Positions 44,263 to 52,132 of a DNA stretch of 64,000 bases are shown here, piece by piece. Both the position numbers and the translations under genes were made by a program. This DNA comes from Actinocatenispora sera. Lineage in GTDB: Bacteria; Actinomycetota; Actinomycetes; Mycobacteriales; Micromonosporaceae. The stretch's first letter is position 1. Each line of letters starts with the position of its first letter. The notes below the pieces were generated by a model that was given only the letters and a program-made list of their open reading frames with translations, was not told where the DNA came from and did not search any database. The stretch is taken from NCBI RefSeq assembly GCF_018324685.1, contig NZ_AP023354.1:1240001-1304000 (forward strand). Reading direction: 5' to 3'.

Positions 44263-45105
44263 TCACGGTGAGTCGGGTGGGCCGGCGAGGATGCGGGACC
44301 ACGCCTCCCGGACGCCGCCGCGCCACCACCCCATCGCCTCCACCCACCAGGTCAGCCCGCCCCGCACGTACGGCGCGATCGTCTCGGTGGCGGTCGCCGG
44401 CTCGGTGCGGCCCTCCAGCGCGATGTCGAAGCCCTGCATGCCGTTCCGGCGGGTGGCGATCAGGTCGCGGATCTCGCCCAGCGTGCTCGCCGGCATGATG
44501 GTGCCGCGGCCGTAGTCGGTGTGGATGGGCATGACGCCGTCCCAGGCCGCGGCGCGGCGGAAGCCCGCGGTGGCGGGCCAGCGGCCGGCGCACCAGATCG
44601 GCGGGCGGGGTCGCTGCACCGGGGTGGGGCGCATGCTGACCTGCTCCACCGGTACCGGCTCGCCGCGGCTGACGGCATCGCCGGCCCACAGGTCGGCCAG
44701 TACCGACAGGGAGGCGTCGAGCCGGCGGGCCCGGGCCCGCAGCGAAGCGTTCTCGCCGAACGCCGCGTACTCCCGGTCCATCGAGCCGAGGCCGGCACCG
44801 AAGATCATCCGACCGCCGGACAGGACGTCCAGGGTGGCGATCTCCCGGGCGACCACCTGGACCCGCCGGCGGGGCAGCGCGGTCATCAGCGGGGCGAGCC
44901 GGATCCGCCGGGTCCGCGCGGCGATCGCGGACAGCGCCACGACCGAGTTGGCGACCGGCCAGTCCGGCTCGTGGTAGAGCACGTGGTCCCAGACGAACAC
45001 GCCGTCCCAGCCGCTCTCTTCGGCGGCGACGGCCAGTTCCAGCAGCGTGCGCGGGTCGCCGAACTCGCCGACGTTCGGCAGTCCGACCGCGTACGAGACA
45101 CCCAT
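44263..45105 (-). CDS. LLM-class flavin-dependent oxidoreductase
   Basis: 280 residues from ATG 45105 (GCAGGAGG before it). The luciferase-like TIM barrel is seen in LELAVAAEESGWDGVFVWDHVLYHEPDWPVANSVVALSAIAARTRRIRLAPLMTALPRRRVQVVAREIATLDVLSGGRMIFGAGLGS, followed by APPIWCAGRW-type cofactor residues (RPPIWCAGRWPATAGFRRAAAWDG). In actinomycetes this group often uses F420 rather than FMN. The position between a Uma2 gene and the surface-protein locus gives no pathway clue. No signal or membrane segments. Confidence 0.9.
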   Translation of the reverse strand: MGVSYAVGLPNVGEFGDPRTLLELAVAAEESGWDGVFVWDHVLYHEPDWPVANSVVALSAIAARTRRIRLAPLMTALPRRRVQVVAREIATLDVLSGGRMIFGAGLGSMDREYAAFGENASLRARARRLDASLSVLADLWAGDAVSRGEPVPVEQVSMRPTPVQRPRPPIWCAGRWPATAGFRRAAAWDGVMPIHTDYGRGTIMPASTLGEIRDLIATRRNGMQGFDIALEGRTEPATATETIAPYVRGGLTWWVEAMGWWRGGVREAWSRILAGPPDSP

Positions 45106-45462
45106 GTGCACCTCCTGCCCGCTCGCCACCCGTCGCCGAACCTCATGATCGGCCGTGCCCACCACTCGCCGGATCGACCGCCCGGTCCGACGTGCCGCCC
45201 GACCTGTCAGTGCGCTGGGCCGATATCAGCACCATCCTCGATCCGTTGTCGTGTCGCAACGGTCAGTGCGGTACCGCACTGCCATCCGGCAATTGCGGAG
45301 CGCTCGATTTTTTCTCGATCTCGGCGTGACCCCGATCGACGGTTCTCGTTGAGTTCTACAGATCGTGCCGCGACTTGCACAATCAGTTGCGACCGAGCTG
45401 CTTTTCGGGCATGATCCCAACCAGGGACGAAAGCCGTAAAGGCCATGAAAGGTGTTGCGTAG
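45106..45462. other. Gene-free region before the surface-protein locus
   Basis: 357 bases, becoming less GC-rich from about 45230. TCGATTTTTTCTCGA (45302-45316) stands out as an interrupted palindrome with a six-T run, unusual in this genome; read on the reverse strand it contains an A-run. A GAAAGG site at about 45448 serves the gene at 45463. No other gene is seen. Confidence 0.4.
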
Positions 45463-46716
45463 ATGGGCGACCGGACGCGAGGCGGAGAGCGCGACCCGCG
45501 CTGCTGCGCACCCGCGACCGCGCGCCGCTCCCGCGCCCTTCGGTACGGCCTGCGGGCCCTCGTCCTCGCCGGCGCCGCGAGTGCCGCCTGGTTCCTGGGC
45601 AGCCAGGTCGCCAGCGCCTCGCCCACGCACGACGACAGCGCCCCGGCGCCGAGCTGCCAGGCCGGTCTGCTCCCGGCCACCACGCACGCCGTCGGTTCGA
45701 CGCTGCACAGCCTGACCGCAGGCGACAACCAGACTTCCGGCGGTACCGCCGCCGGAGACGAGACGTGCGACCGGCCTGCCGCCGGCTCGCACCACGGGAA
45801 CGCCCCGCGCACCGCACCGGTCGCCAACTCCACGTGCTCGGCGGACGCCGCCCAGCACGGTGCGGCTGCGCCGACGAACCCGCAGGCCGGCCCGGCCTGC
45901 ACCCGGCCGACCCGTCCGTCGACGGACTCGGCCACCACCCCGGCCGGCGAACCAGCCGCCGGGGCATCCGGACCGGCGCCGCTCGGCCAACTGGCCGACG
46001 CGACCCGTCCCGTGCTCGGACCGGTGGCGGACGCGACGCGTCCGGTGACCGGGCCTGTGACGACCGCGGTGGGACCGATCGCCGGTGGGCTCAACCAGAG
46101 CCCGGTGATCGGCGCACTGGCGGCCGTCACCCGACCCGTCACCTCGACCGTCGCAGCCACCACGCGGCCCGTTACGGACACCCTGACCGGCCCACTCGTC
46201 TCTGCCACGCGCCCGGTGACCGGCTTGTTGGGCGCCGTCGTGCATCCGCTCCCAGGGATGGCCGACGGCGTTGCGACCCCGGTGACAGGCGTGCTGACGG
46301 GTGGTTCCGATCCGCTGTCCGGATTCGGCGTGCCGATCCTCGCGGCGCCGCACCAGGCGCCGTGGCTGGGTGGGCACCTGCCCGCCGGTGGGCTTGCCCA
46401 CCCGGCGGTACCGGCGTCGCGCTGCGCGTCGCACCCGTTCGCGACCTGGACGGGTACCGAAGCGGCCAGTGCCGGCTTCCGGTCTCCCGGTACCGGCTAC
46501 CCGGCACCGGGAACCCCCGCGCCCGCGCCACTGGGTACGGGGATCACCAGCGGAGGCTCCGCCGTCTCGGCGGCCTCCTCCCCGCACGGCGGTGCCTTCG
46601 CACCGACCGGGGCGTACGCCGCGATCGGAGACCAGGCCCTGCGGGTCCGGCCGGCCGCGGCACAGATCGGGCTGCCTCGCCTTTCCGAGGCCGACCCGGT
46701 CGTCTCACCGGACTGA
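45463..46716 (+). CDS. Exported Ala/Thr/Pro-rich protein with ATRPVT repeats
   Basis: 417 residues. A basic N-terminus followed by LRYGLRALVLAGAASAAWFLGSQVASAS (about residues 26-53) is a signal peptide or membrane anchor. The mature part is poor in hydrophobic core and rich in Ala, Thr, Pro, Gly and Ser. Around residues 175-275 a degenerate repeat recurs about every 10-18 residues: LADATRPVLGPV, VADATRPVTGPV, AAVTRPVTSTV, AATTRPVTDTL and SATRPVTGLL. Six Cys occur in the mature part. No sortase LPxTG or catalytic motif was seen. It precedes the chaplin-like gene by 181 bases on the same strand and probably belongs to the same cell-surface function. Confidence 0.8.
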   Translation: MGDRTRGGERDPRCCAPATARRSRALRYGLRALVLAGAASAAWFLGSQVASASPTHDDSAPAPSCQAGLLPATTHAVGSTLHSLTAGDNQTSGGTAAGDETCDRPAAGSHHGNAPRTAPVANSTCSADAAQHGAAAPTNPQAGPACTRPTRPSTDSATTPAGEPAAGASGPAPLGQLADATRPVLGPVADATRPVTGPVTTAVGPIAGGLNQSPVIGALAAVTRPVTSTVAATTRPVTDTLTGPLVSATRPVTGLLGAVVHPLPGMADGVATPVTGVLTGGSDPLSGFGVPILAAPHQAPWLGGHLPAGGLAHPAVPASRCASHPFATWTGTEAASAGFRSPGTGYPAPGTPAPAPLGTGITSGGSAVSAASSPHGGAFAPTGAYAAIGDQALRVRPAAAQIGLPRLSEADPVVSPD

Positions 46717-46897
46717 GCGGGATCGCCCGCCGAGCGTTTCTGGCAAGGCATTGTTCGTCCGCTCGTCGCAGCCATCACACGGCGGCGAAAACGACCGTCC
46801 CGCTCAATTCAGTAATTGACTGATCGATGTCGGGTGCACGCTGCCCGACGGCAATTCCTGTTGCATTCATTCACGAAATTCGGAAAGGCATTTCCTC
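46717..46897 (+). other. Leader region of the chaplin-like gene
   Basis: This 181-base gap is A/T-rich relative to the surroundings and contains a small hairpin GTCGGG/CCCGAC (46829-46849) and the ribosome site GGAAAGG (about 46881-46887). A separate promoter here is likely, so the chaplin-like gene may be transcribed independently of its neighbour. Confidence 0.45.
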
Positions 46898-48103
46898 ATG
46901 AAGACATGGGTTCGTCGTACCGCTCGGGTCGGGATCCTCTCCGCAGGGTTCCTGCTGGCCGGCGCCAGCATGGCGCACGCCAGCAACGCGGTCTCCGCCG
47001 GCAACGACGGGATCGGCAACGGTACCCAGGTGGTCGCCCCCGTGCAGGTTCCCGCGAACGTGGCCGGCAACGGCGTCGGTGTCGCCGGCGTCGGGCTGGG
47101 CGTGAACGGCAGCAGCACCTCGGTCGCGGACCGCGCCGAGAGCACCAACCTGGTGTCCGCCGACAACAAGGGCATCGTGAACGGCACGCAGGCCAACGTC
47201 CCGGTCCAGGTGCCGGCGAACGTGGCCGGCAACGGGGTCGGCGTGGCCGGCGTCGGCATCGGCGTGAACGGCTCCAGCACCGCGGTGGCGCACCGGGCCG
47301 AGTCGGCGCAGGAGAGCACCGACATGGTGTCGGCCGGCAACATGGGCATCGGCAACGGCACCCAGGTCAACGTGCCGATCCAGGTGCCGCTGAACGTCTG
47401 CGGCAACGGCGTCGGCGTGCTGGGTGCCGGGATCGGCGTCTCCGGCGACTGCACCAGCGTCGCCGCCGCGCAGGAGTCTGCGTACGCGCCGGAGAGCACC
47501 AACATGGGCTCGGTGGGCAACGCCGGGATCCTGAACGGCACCCAGGTCAACGCCCCGATCCAGGTTCCGGTCAACGTCTGCGGCAACGGCGTGGGCGTGC
47601 TCGGCCTGGGCGCCGGCGTGTCCGGCGACTGCACCTCGGTGGCGCACCGTGCCGAGTCGGCGCAGGAGAGCACCAACATGGTGTCCGCCGCCAACAAGGG
47701 CATCCTGAACGGCACCCAGGTGAACATGCCGATCCAGGTTCCGGTGAACGTGTGCGGCAACGGCGTCGGCGTGCTGGGTGCCGGGATCGGCATCTCCGGC
47801 AACTGCGGCGCGGCCGCGCTGTCGGGCGAGGGCGGCCACCAGGGTGGCGGCTACCACTCGATGGCGACCTCGACCGAGGGTGCGGAGGCCGCGAAGCCGG
47901 CCAAGACCGCGAGCACGCTGCCCGCGATCGCCTCGTCGCACGGCACCGACATGGTCTCCGCCGGCAACTCCGGGATCGCCAACGGCACCCAGGTGCACGC
48001 GCCGATCCAGGTTCCGGTGAACGTGGCCGGCAACGGCGTCGGCGTGCTCGGCGTCGGCGTGGGCGTCAACGGCAGCTCGACCGCGGTCGCCGCCCAGCAC
48101 TGA
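46898..48103 (+). CDS. Secreted protein of six tandem chaplin-like domains
   Basis: 401 residues. Residues 1-29 are a signal peptide (RRTARVGILSAGFLLAGASMAHA). The rest is six 47-residue units at 30-76, 84-130, 142-188, 202-248, 260-306 and 351-397, each of the form (V/S)xxGNxGIxNGTQVxxPIQVPVNV(C/A)GNGVGVLGxGxGVSG. Units 3-5 have Cys pairs (168/185, 228/245 and 286/303), the spacing of the disulphide in chaplins. Units 1, 2 and 6 have Ala and Ser instead. Chaplins coat aerial hyphae and spores with amyloid fibrils. Typical chaplins have one or two such domains, and long ones end in a sortase motif; this one ends VAAQH with no anchor. Function as a hydrophobic surface layer is inferred. Confidence 0.85.
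   Translation: MKTWVRRTARVGILSAGFLLAGASMAHASNAVSAGNDGIGNGTQVVAPVQVPANVAGNGVGVAGVGLGVNGSSTSVADRAESTNLVSADNKGIVNGTQANVPVQVPANVAGNGVGVAGVGIGVNGSSTAVAHRAESAQESTDMVSAGNMGIGNGTQVNVPIQVPLNVCGNGVGVLGAGIGVSGDCTSVAAAQESAYAPESTNMGSVGNAGILNGTQVNAPIQVPVNVCGNGVGVLGLGAGVSGDCTSVAHRAESAQESTNMVSAANKGILNGTQVNMPIQVPVNVCGNGVGVLGAGIGISGNCGAAALSGEGGHQGGGYHSMATSTEGAEAAKPAKTASTLPAIASSHGTDMVSAGNSGIANGTQVHAPIQVPVNVAGNGVGVLGVGVGVNGSSTAVAAQH
46985..48088 (+). repeat. Six 141-bp coding repeats (chaplin-like units)
   Basis: The six 47-codon units are highly similar at DNA level. The stretch coding for GTQV..PIQVPVNV is the most conserved. Linkers of 7-44 residues, including two near-identical copies of AHRAESAQES, separate them. 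The pattern indicates growth by internal duplication. Confidence 0.85.
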
Positions 48104-48113
48104 TTCGCTGAAG

Positions 48114-48143
48114 CCCGGCCCCGACCACAGGTTCGGGGCCGGG
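48114..48143 (+). terminator. Terminator after the chaplin-like gene
   Basis: A perfect 11-bp stem CCCGGCCCCGA / TCGGGGCCGGG with an 8-base loop lies 10 bases past the stop codon. Confidence 0.8.
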
Positions 48144-48418
48144 TACCGAACGAACCGGGGTAGCCCCCAACCGACCCCGTCTCACATAACTGCACCTGTC
48201 ACTCACGGCACCACCTCGACGGGCCCTCGCCACGCGGCGGGGGCCCGCCGTCGTGCGCCTCGCCGACCAGCCCCGGTGTCCGTCGTCGTGCGCCCCGGCC
48301 GACCGGCCCGGTGTCCGTCGTCGCAGGTCGGGCGTCCGGATGGTGCCGCGGCGCCGGCTGAGCTACCCTAACGATCGTTCAGCTACGTATTCGTAGGGAC
48401 CACGATCGGAGGCGCCCG
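48144..48418. other. Upstream region of the carboxyltransferase operon
   Basis: This gene-free region holds a two-copy direct repeat of about 32 bases (GTCGTGCGCC..CG.CCGACC.G..CGGTGTC, about 48251-48282 and 48284-48315) and then the operator at 48364-48381. TACCCT at 48364-48369 matches the -10-like hexamer of the other operon. A GATCGGAGGCG ribosome site precedes the GTG start at 48419. Confidence 0.5.
48364..48381. promoter_or_regulatory. Operator shared by the two acyl-CoA catabolic operons (copy 2)
   Basis: TACCCTAACGATCGTTCA, identical to 41168-41185, with palindromic core AACGATCGTT at 48370-48379. It lies 37 bases before the carboxyltransferase start codon, at a similar distance to copy 1. 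Confidence 0.8.
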
Positions 48419-49954
48419 GTGTCGATGCCGGAGGACCCAGCTGCCGAGCTGGCACGACTGCGCAAGCGGATCGCCGCGGGCGGCGCCGAGAAGTACCACG
48501 AGGCGAACCGGGGCCGCGGCAAGTTGTTCGCCCGCGAGCGGGTGGCGCTGCTGGTCGACGACGGCAGCTTCGTCGAGGACGGGATGCTCGCCAACGCCCA
48601 GACCGACGGGCTGCCCGCGGACGGCGTGATCACCGGCCGGGCCACCGTCGACGGGCGCCCGGTGCGGCTGATGGCGAACGACTCGACGGTCAAGGCCGGC
48701 TCCTGGGGCGCCCGTACCGTCGAGAAGATCATCCGGGTCATCGAGCGGGCGTACGCCGAGCGTGTGCCGATGATCTACCTGGTCGACTCGGCCGGTGCCC
48801 GGATCACCGACCAGGTCCAGCTGTTCCCGGGCCGGCGCGGCGCCGGGCGCATCTTCCACGAGCAGGTGCGCGCGTCCGGGTCGATCCCGCAGATCTGCGC
48901 GCTGTTCGGGCCGAGCGCCGCGGGCGGTGCGTACATCCCGGCGTTCTGCGACGTGGTCGTGATGGTCGAGGGCAACGCCTCGATGTACCTCGGGTCGGAC
49001 CGGATGGTCGAGATGGTCACCGGCGAGAAGACCACGCTGGAGGCGATGGGCGGCGCCGCCGTGCACTGCAAGGAGTCCGGCGTCGGGCACTTCCTGGTCT
49101 CCGACGAACCGGCCGCGCTGGACGTGGTCCGCCGCTACCTGAGCTACCTGCCGTCGAACTGGCGGCAGCAGCCACCGAGCGCCGAGCCGGTCGCCGCGCC
49201 GGACGTGGACCTCGCGAAGCTGGTCCCGGTGTCCGAGCGGCAGGCGTTCGACATGCGCCGGTACGTCAAGGGGCTTGTCGACGCCGACTCGTTCTTCGAG
49301 ATCCAGGCGCTGTGGGCGCGCGAGGTGACGATCGGCTTCGGCCGGCTGAACGGCGAGGGGGTCGGCGTCGTCGCGAACAACTCGATGTTCAAGGGCGGCG
49401 TGCTGTTCATCGACTCGGCCGACAAGGCGACCCGGTTCATCGAGCTGTGCGACGCGTTCAACGTGCCGCTGCTGTTCCTGTCCGACGTGCCCGGCTTCAT
49501 GGTCGGTACCGCGGTGGAGAAGGCCGGCATCATCCGGCACGGTGCGAAGATGATCAGCGCGGTCGCCCGCGCCACCGTGCCGAAGATGTGCGTGGTGGTG
49601 CGCAAGGCGTACGGGGCGGGGCTGTATGCGATGGCCGGCCCCGGGTTCGAGCCGGACGCGACGATCGCGCTGCCCACCGCGAAGATCGCGGTGATGGGTG
49701 CGGACGCGGCCGTCAACGCGGTGTACGCGAAGAAGATCGCCGCCCTTCCGGAGGACGAGCGCGCGGACTTCGTCGCGGCCCGGCGCGCCGAGTACGAGGC
49801 GGACATCGACGTGATGCGGTTGGCCGGCGAGCTGGTGGTGGACACCGTGGTCGAGCCGGCCGAGCTACGCGGCGAGCTGATCGCGCGGTACGCGGCGGCC
49901 GCCGGCAAGGGCCGCGACTTCGCCGACCGTCGCCACGGCGTCACCCCGGTCTGA
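48419..49954 (+). CDS. Acyl-CoA carboxylase carboxyltransferase (methylcrotonyl-CoA type)
   Basis: 511 residues from GTG 48419. It transfers the carboxyl group from biotin to the acyl-CoA. Both crotonase-fold halves are present. LVDSAGARITDQVQLFPGRRGAGRIFHEQVRASGSIPQICALFGPSAAGGAYIPAFCDVVVMVEG (about residues 120-185) shows the AGGAYIPAxxD pattern of methylcrotonyl-CoA carboxylase beta. PFLFLSDVPGFMVGTAVEKAGIIRHGAKMI and the RKAYGAGLYAMAGPGFEPD segment follow. The propionyl-CoA type has different oxyanion-loop residues, so a methylcrotonyl or geranyl-type substrate is more likely. Partners: the biotin carboxylase at 41214 and an unlinked carrier. Confidence 0.9.
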   Translation: MSMPEDPAAELARLRKRIAAGGAEKYHEANRGRGKLFARERVALLVDDGSFVEDGMLANAQTDGLPADGVITGRATVDGRPVRLMANDSTVKAGSWGARTVEKIIRVIERAYAERVPMIYLVDSAGARITDQVQLFPGRRGAGRIFHEQVRASGSIPQICALFGPSAAGGAYIPAFCDVVVMVEGNASMYLGSDRMVEMVTGEKTTLEAMGGAAVHCKESGVGHFLVSDEPAALDVVRRYLSYLPSNWRQQPPSAEPVAAPDVDLAKLVPVSERQAFDMRRYVKGLVDADSFFEIQALWAREVTIGFGRLNGEGVGVVANNSMFKGGVLFIDSADKATRFIELCDAFNVPLLFLSDVPGFMVGTAVEKAGIIRHGAKMISAVARATVPKMCVVVRKAYGAGLYAMAGPGFEPDATIALPTAKIAVMGADAAVNAVYAKKIAALPEDERADFVAARRAEYEADIDVMRLAGELVVDTVVEPAELRGELIARYAAAAGKGRDFADRRHGVTPV

Positions 49955-49981
49955 CCGGCCATCCACGAAGGAGCGTCCACA

Positions 49982-51130
49982 ATGGAGTTCAGGCTCAGCG
50001 AGGAGCAGGCGGCACTCCGGGAGTCGGTGCGGGACTTCGCCACCGAGGTCGTCGCGCCGGTGATCGGCGACTGCTACGAGCGCGAGGAGTTCCCCTACCC
50101 AGTGGTGAAGCGGATGGGGGAGATGGGGCTGTTCGGCCTGCCGTTCCCGGAGGAGTACGGCGGGATGGGCGGCGACTACTTCGCGCTGTGCCTGGCGCTG
50201 GAGGAGCTGGCCCGGGTCGACTCGTCGGTGGCGATCACCCTGGAGGCCGGCGTTTCGCTGGGCGCGATGCCCATCTACCGGTTCGGTACCGAGGAGCAGA
50301 AGCGGCGGTGGCTGCCGCGGCTGTGCCGGGGTGAGGCGCTGGCCGGGTTCGGGCTGACCGAGCCGGGCGGCGGTTCGGACGCGGGGGCCACCAGGACCCG
50401 GGCCGAGCTCGACGGTGACAGCTGGGTCATCAACGGCAGCAAGTCGTTCATCACCAACTCCGGTACCGACATCACCGACTTCGTCACGGTCACCGCGGTC
50501 ACCGGCCGGCGGGCCGACGGCAGGCCGGAGATCTCGTCGATCCTGGTTCCCAGCGGTACCAACGGGTTCACCGTCGGCCCGAAGTACTCCAAGGTCGGCT
50601 GGTGCGCCTCCGACACGCACGAACTGTCCTTTGTGGACTGTCGGGTACCGGTGGCGAACCTGGTCGGCGAGCGCGGCCGCGGGTACGCCCAGTTCCTGCG
50701 GATCCTCGACGAGGGGCGGATCGCGATCGCCGCGCTGTCGGTCGGGCTGGCCCAGGGCTGCGTCGACGAGTCGGTGAAGTACGCCAAGCAGCGGTCGGCG
50801 TTCGGCCACGAGATTGGTGCCTACCAGGCGATCCAGTTCAAGATCGCGGACATGAAGCTGCGCGCGCACACCGCCCGGCTGGCCTACTACGACGCCGCCG
50901 CGCGGATGCTCGCGGGCGAGGACTTCAAGACCGAGGCGGCCATCGCCAAGCTCTACGCCTCCGAGTCGGCGGTCACCAACGCCCGCGAGGCGACCCAGAT
51001 CCACGGCGGGTACGGGTTCATGAACGAGTTCCCGGTGGCCCGGATGTGGCGGGACGCCAAGATCCTGGAGATCGGCGAGGGGACCAGCGAGGTGCAGCGG
51101 CTGCTGATCGCCCGCGACCTCGGCCTGTGA
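49982..51130 (+). CDS. Acyl-CoA dehydrogenase
   Basis: 382 residues. It oxidises acyl-CoA to 2-enoyl-CoA with FAD. FRLSEEQAALRESVRDFATEVVAP, LAGFGLTEPGGGSDAGATRTRAELDGD (about residues 118-144, FAD and substrate binding), the YAKQRSAFGHEIGAYQAIQFKIADM segment (about 265) and IHGGYGFMNEFPVARMWRDAKILEIGEGTSEVQRLLIARDL at the end are all typical. The Glu of GEGTSEVQ is present at the position of the catalytic base in short/medium-chain enzymes. Classical isovaleryl-CoA dehydrogenases have Gly or Ala there. It may therefore act on short branched chains other than isovaleryl-CoA. It lies 27 bases after the carboxyltransferase gene. Confidence 0.93.
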   Translation: MEFRLSEEQAALRESVRDFATEVVAPVIGDCYEREEFPYPVVKRMGEMGLFGLPFPEEYGGMGGDYFALCLALEELARVDSSVAITLEAGVSLGAMPIYRFGTEEQKRRWLPRLCRGEALAGFGLTEPGGGSDAGATRTRAELDGDSWVINGSKSFITNSGTDITDFVTVTAVTGRRADGRPEISSILVPSGTNGFTVGPKYSKVGWCASDTHELSFVDCRVPVANLVGERGRGYAQFLRILDEGRIAIAALSVGLAQGCVDESVKYAKQRSAFGHEIGAYQAIQFKIADMKLRAHTARLAYYDAAARMLAGEDFKTEAAIAKLYASESAVTNAREATQIHGGYGFMNEFPVARMWRDAKILEIGEGTSEVQRLLIARDLGL

Positions 51131-51173
51131 CACCCGTGCGCCGGCGGCCGGTTCGGCGTCGATCGACTGCCTA

Positions 51174-51189
51174 TCGGTCGATCGACCGA
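51174..51189. promoter_or_regulatory. Perfect 16-bp palindrome TCGGTCGATCGACCGA
   Basis: Uninterrupted palindrome in the 139-base gap between the acyl-CoA dehydrogenase gene and the Tat-exported peptidase gene, flanked by further GTCGATCGAC-like pieces (51158-51167 and 51191-51198). It is a plausible dimeric-protein binding site for the peptidase gene; the regulator is unknown. Confidence 0.4.
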
Positions 51190-51269
51190 CGGTCGACCGG
51201 CTGCTGGCGCCGTTCTTCGTAATCCTGCACTATTCCGTCATTACCCGCTCTTCCCCTCAAGGAGCGATC

Positions 51270-52031
51270 GTGACGGACAGCTTCTCGTTCTCCCCGAGCC
51301 GCCGGCGACTGCTGCGCAACGCCGCCGTCGGCGCGCTCGCCGTCGGCGCCGGCGCCGTGGCCGGCCCGCTGCTCGCAGCGCCGGCCCAGGCGTACCCGTG
51401 GGGCGGCACCCTGCGGCAGGGCGCGTCCGGTACCGCGGTGCGGGAACTGCAGATCCGGATCGCCGGCTGGCCGACCTCGAGCGCCGCGAAGGTCTACCTC
51501 GCCATCGACGCCCAGTTCGGCCCGGCGACCTTCGCGGCGGTCGAACGGTTCCAGCGCGCGTACGGGTTGGCCGTCGACGGCATCGTCGGCGCGAACACCC
51601 AGTCGAAGCTGAACGCGCTGGCCAAGAGCGACGGCTCGACCGCGCACTTCGCCTGGAGCGAGTTGTGGGACAGCCGCACCGGCAGCTTCGCCGGCGGCGC
51701 GGTCAGCGCGGCGAGCGCGCAGGAGAACGTCCGCCGGCTGATGTACAAGCTGGAGGCGCTGCGGGTCAAGCTCGGCAACCTGCCGATCCACATCAACTCC
51801 GGCTTCCGCAACAAGCAGCACAACGCCGATGTCGGCGGCATCGTCGGCAGCATGCACACCTACGGTGCGGCGGCCGACATGTACGTCTCCGGCATCACCT
51901 ACAAGACGATCTACCAGCACGCCGAGACCTGCGGCTTCTCCGGGCTGGAGCGCTACACGACCGACCACCAGCACGTGGACAGCCAGGCCGAGTTCGGCCG
52001 CGGCTGGTGGTGGGAGTCCGGCACCGTCTGA
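51270..52031 (+). CDS. Tat-exported peptidase M15 (D-Ala-D-Ala carboxypeptidase-like) with peptidoglycan-binding domain
   Basis: 253 residues. The N-terminus SRRRLLRNAAVGALAVGAGAVAGPLLAAPAQA is a twin-arginine signal with cleavage expected after AQA (about residue 41). A peptidoglycan-binding domain (about 45-117, GASGTAVRELQIRIAGW ... FGPATFAAVERFQRAYGLAVDGIVGANTQSKLNAL) follows. The zinc peptidase domain (about 125-250) has INSGFRNKQHNADVGGIVGSMHTYGAAADMY (the H-x6-D zinc motif) and TDHQHVDS (third His and neighbouring residues). It resembles the zinc D-Ala-D-Ala carboxypeptidase of Streptomyces albus. It trims or remodels cell-wall peptides outside the membrane. Confidence 0.92.
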   Translation: MTDSFSFSPSRRRLLRNAAVGALAVGAGAVAGPLLAAPAQAYPWGGTLRQGASGTAVRELQIRIAGWPTSSAAKVYLAIDAQFGPATFAAVERFQRAYGLAVDGIVGANTQSKLNALAKSDGSTAHFAWSELWDSRTGSFAGGAVSAASAQENVRRLMYKLEALRVKLGNLPIHINSGFRNKQHNADVGGIVGSMHTYGAAADMYVSGITYKTIYQHAETCGFSGLERYTTDHQHVDSQAEFGRGWWWESGTV

Positions 52032-52043
52032 CCGCCGCCGGAG

Positions 52044-52071
52044 CCGGGCCGCTCGACCCCGAGCGGCCCGG
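52044..52071 (+). terminator. Terminator after the M15 peptidase gene
   Basis: A perfect 12-bp stem CCGGGCCGCTCG / CGAGCGGCCCGG with the loop ACCC, 13 bases past the stop codon. Degenerate CGGTCAGCCG repeats follow up to 52140. Confidence 0.8.
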
Positions 52072-52132
52072 TCAGCCGTGACCCGGCGGCGGCCCGAGCG
52101 GTCCGGTCAGCCGGTGTCCCGGCGCGACTCGG

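Noticed and set aside
43690-44271. Alternative frame of 193 codons over the Uma2 gene
   Set aside because: A shifted-frame shadow of the Uma2 gene, with the Arg/Gly-rich pattern of high-GC frame +1.
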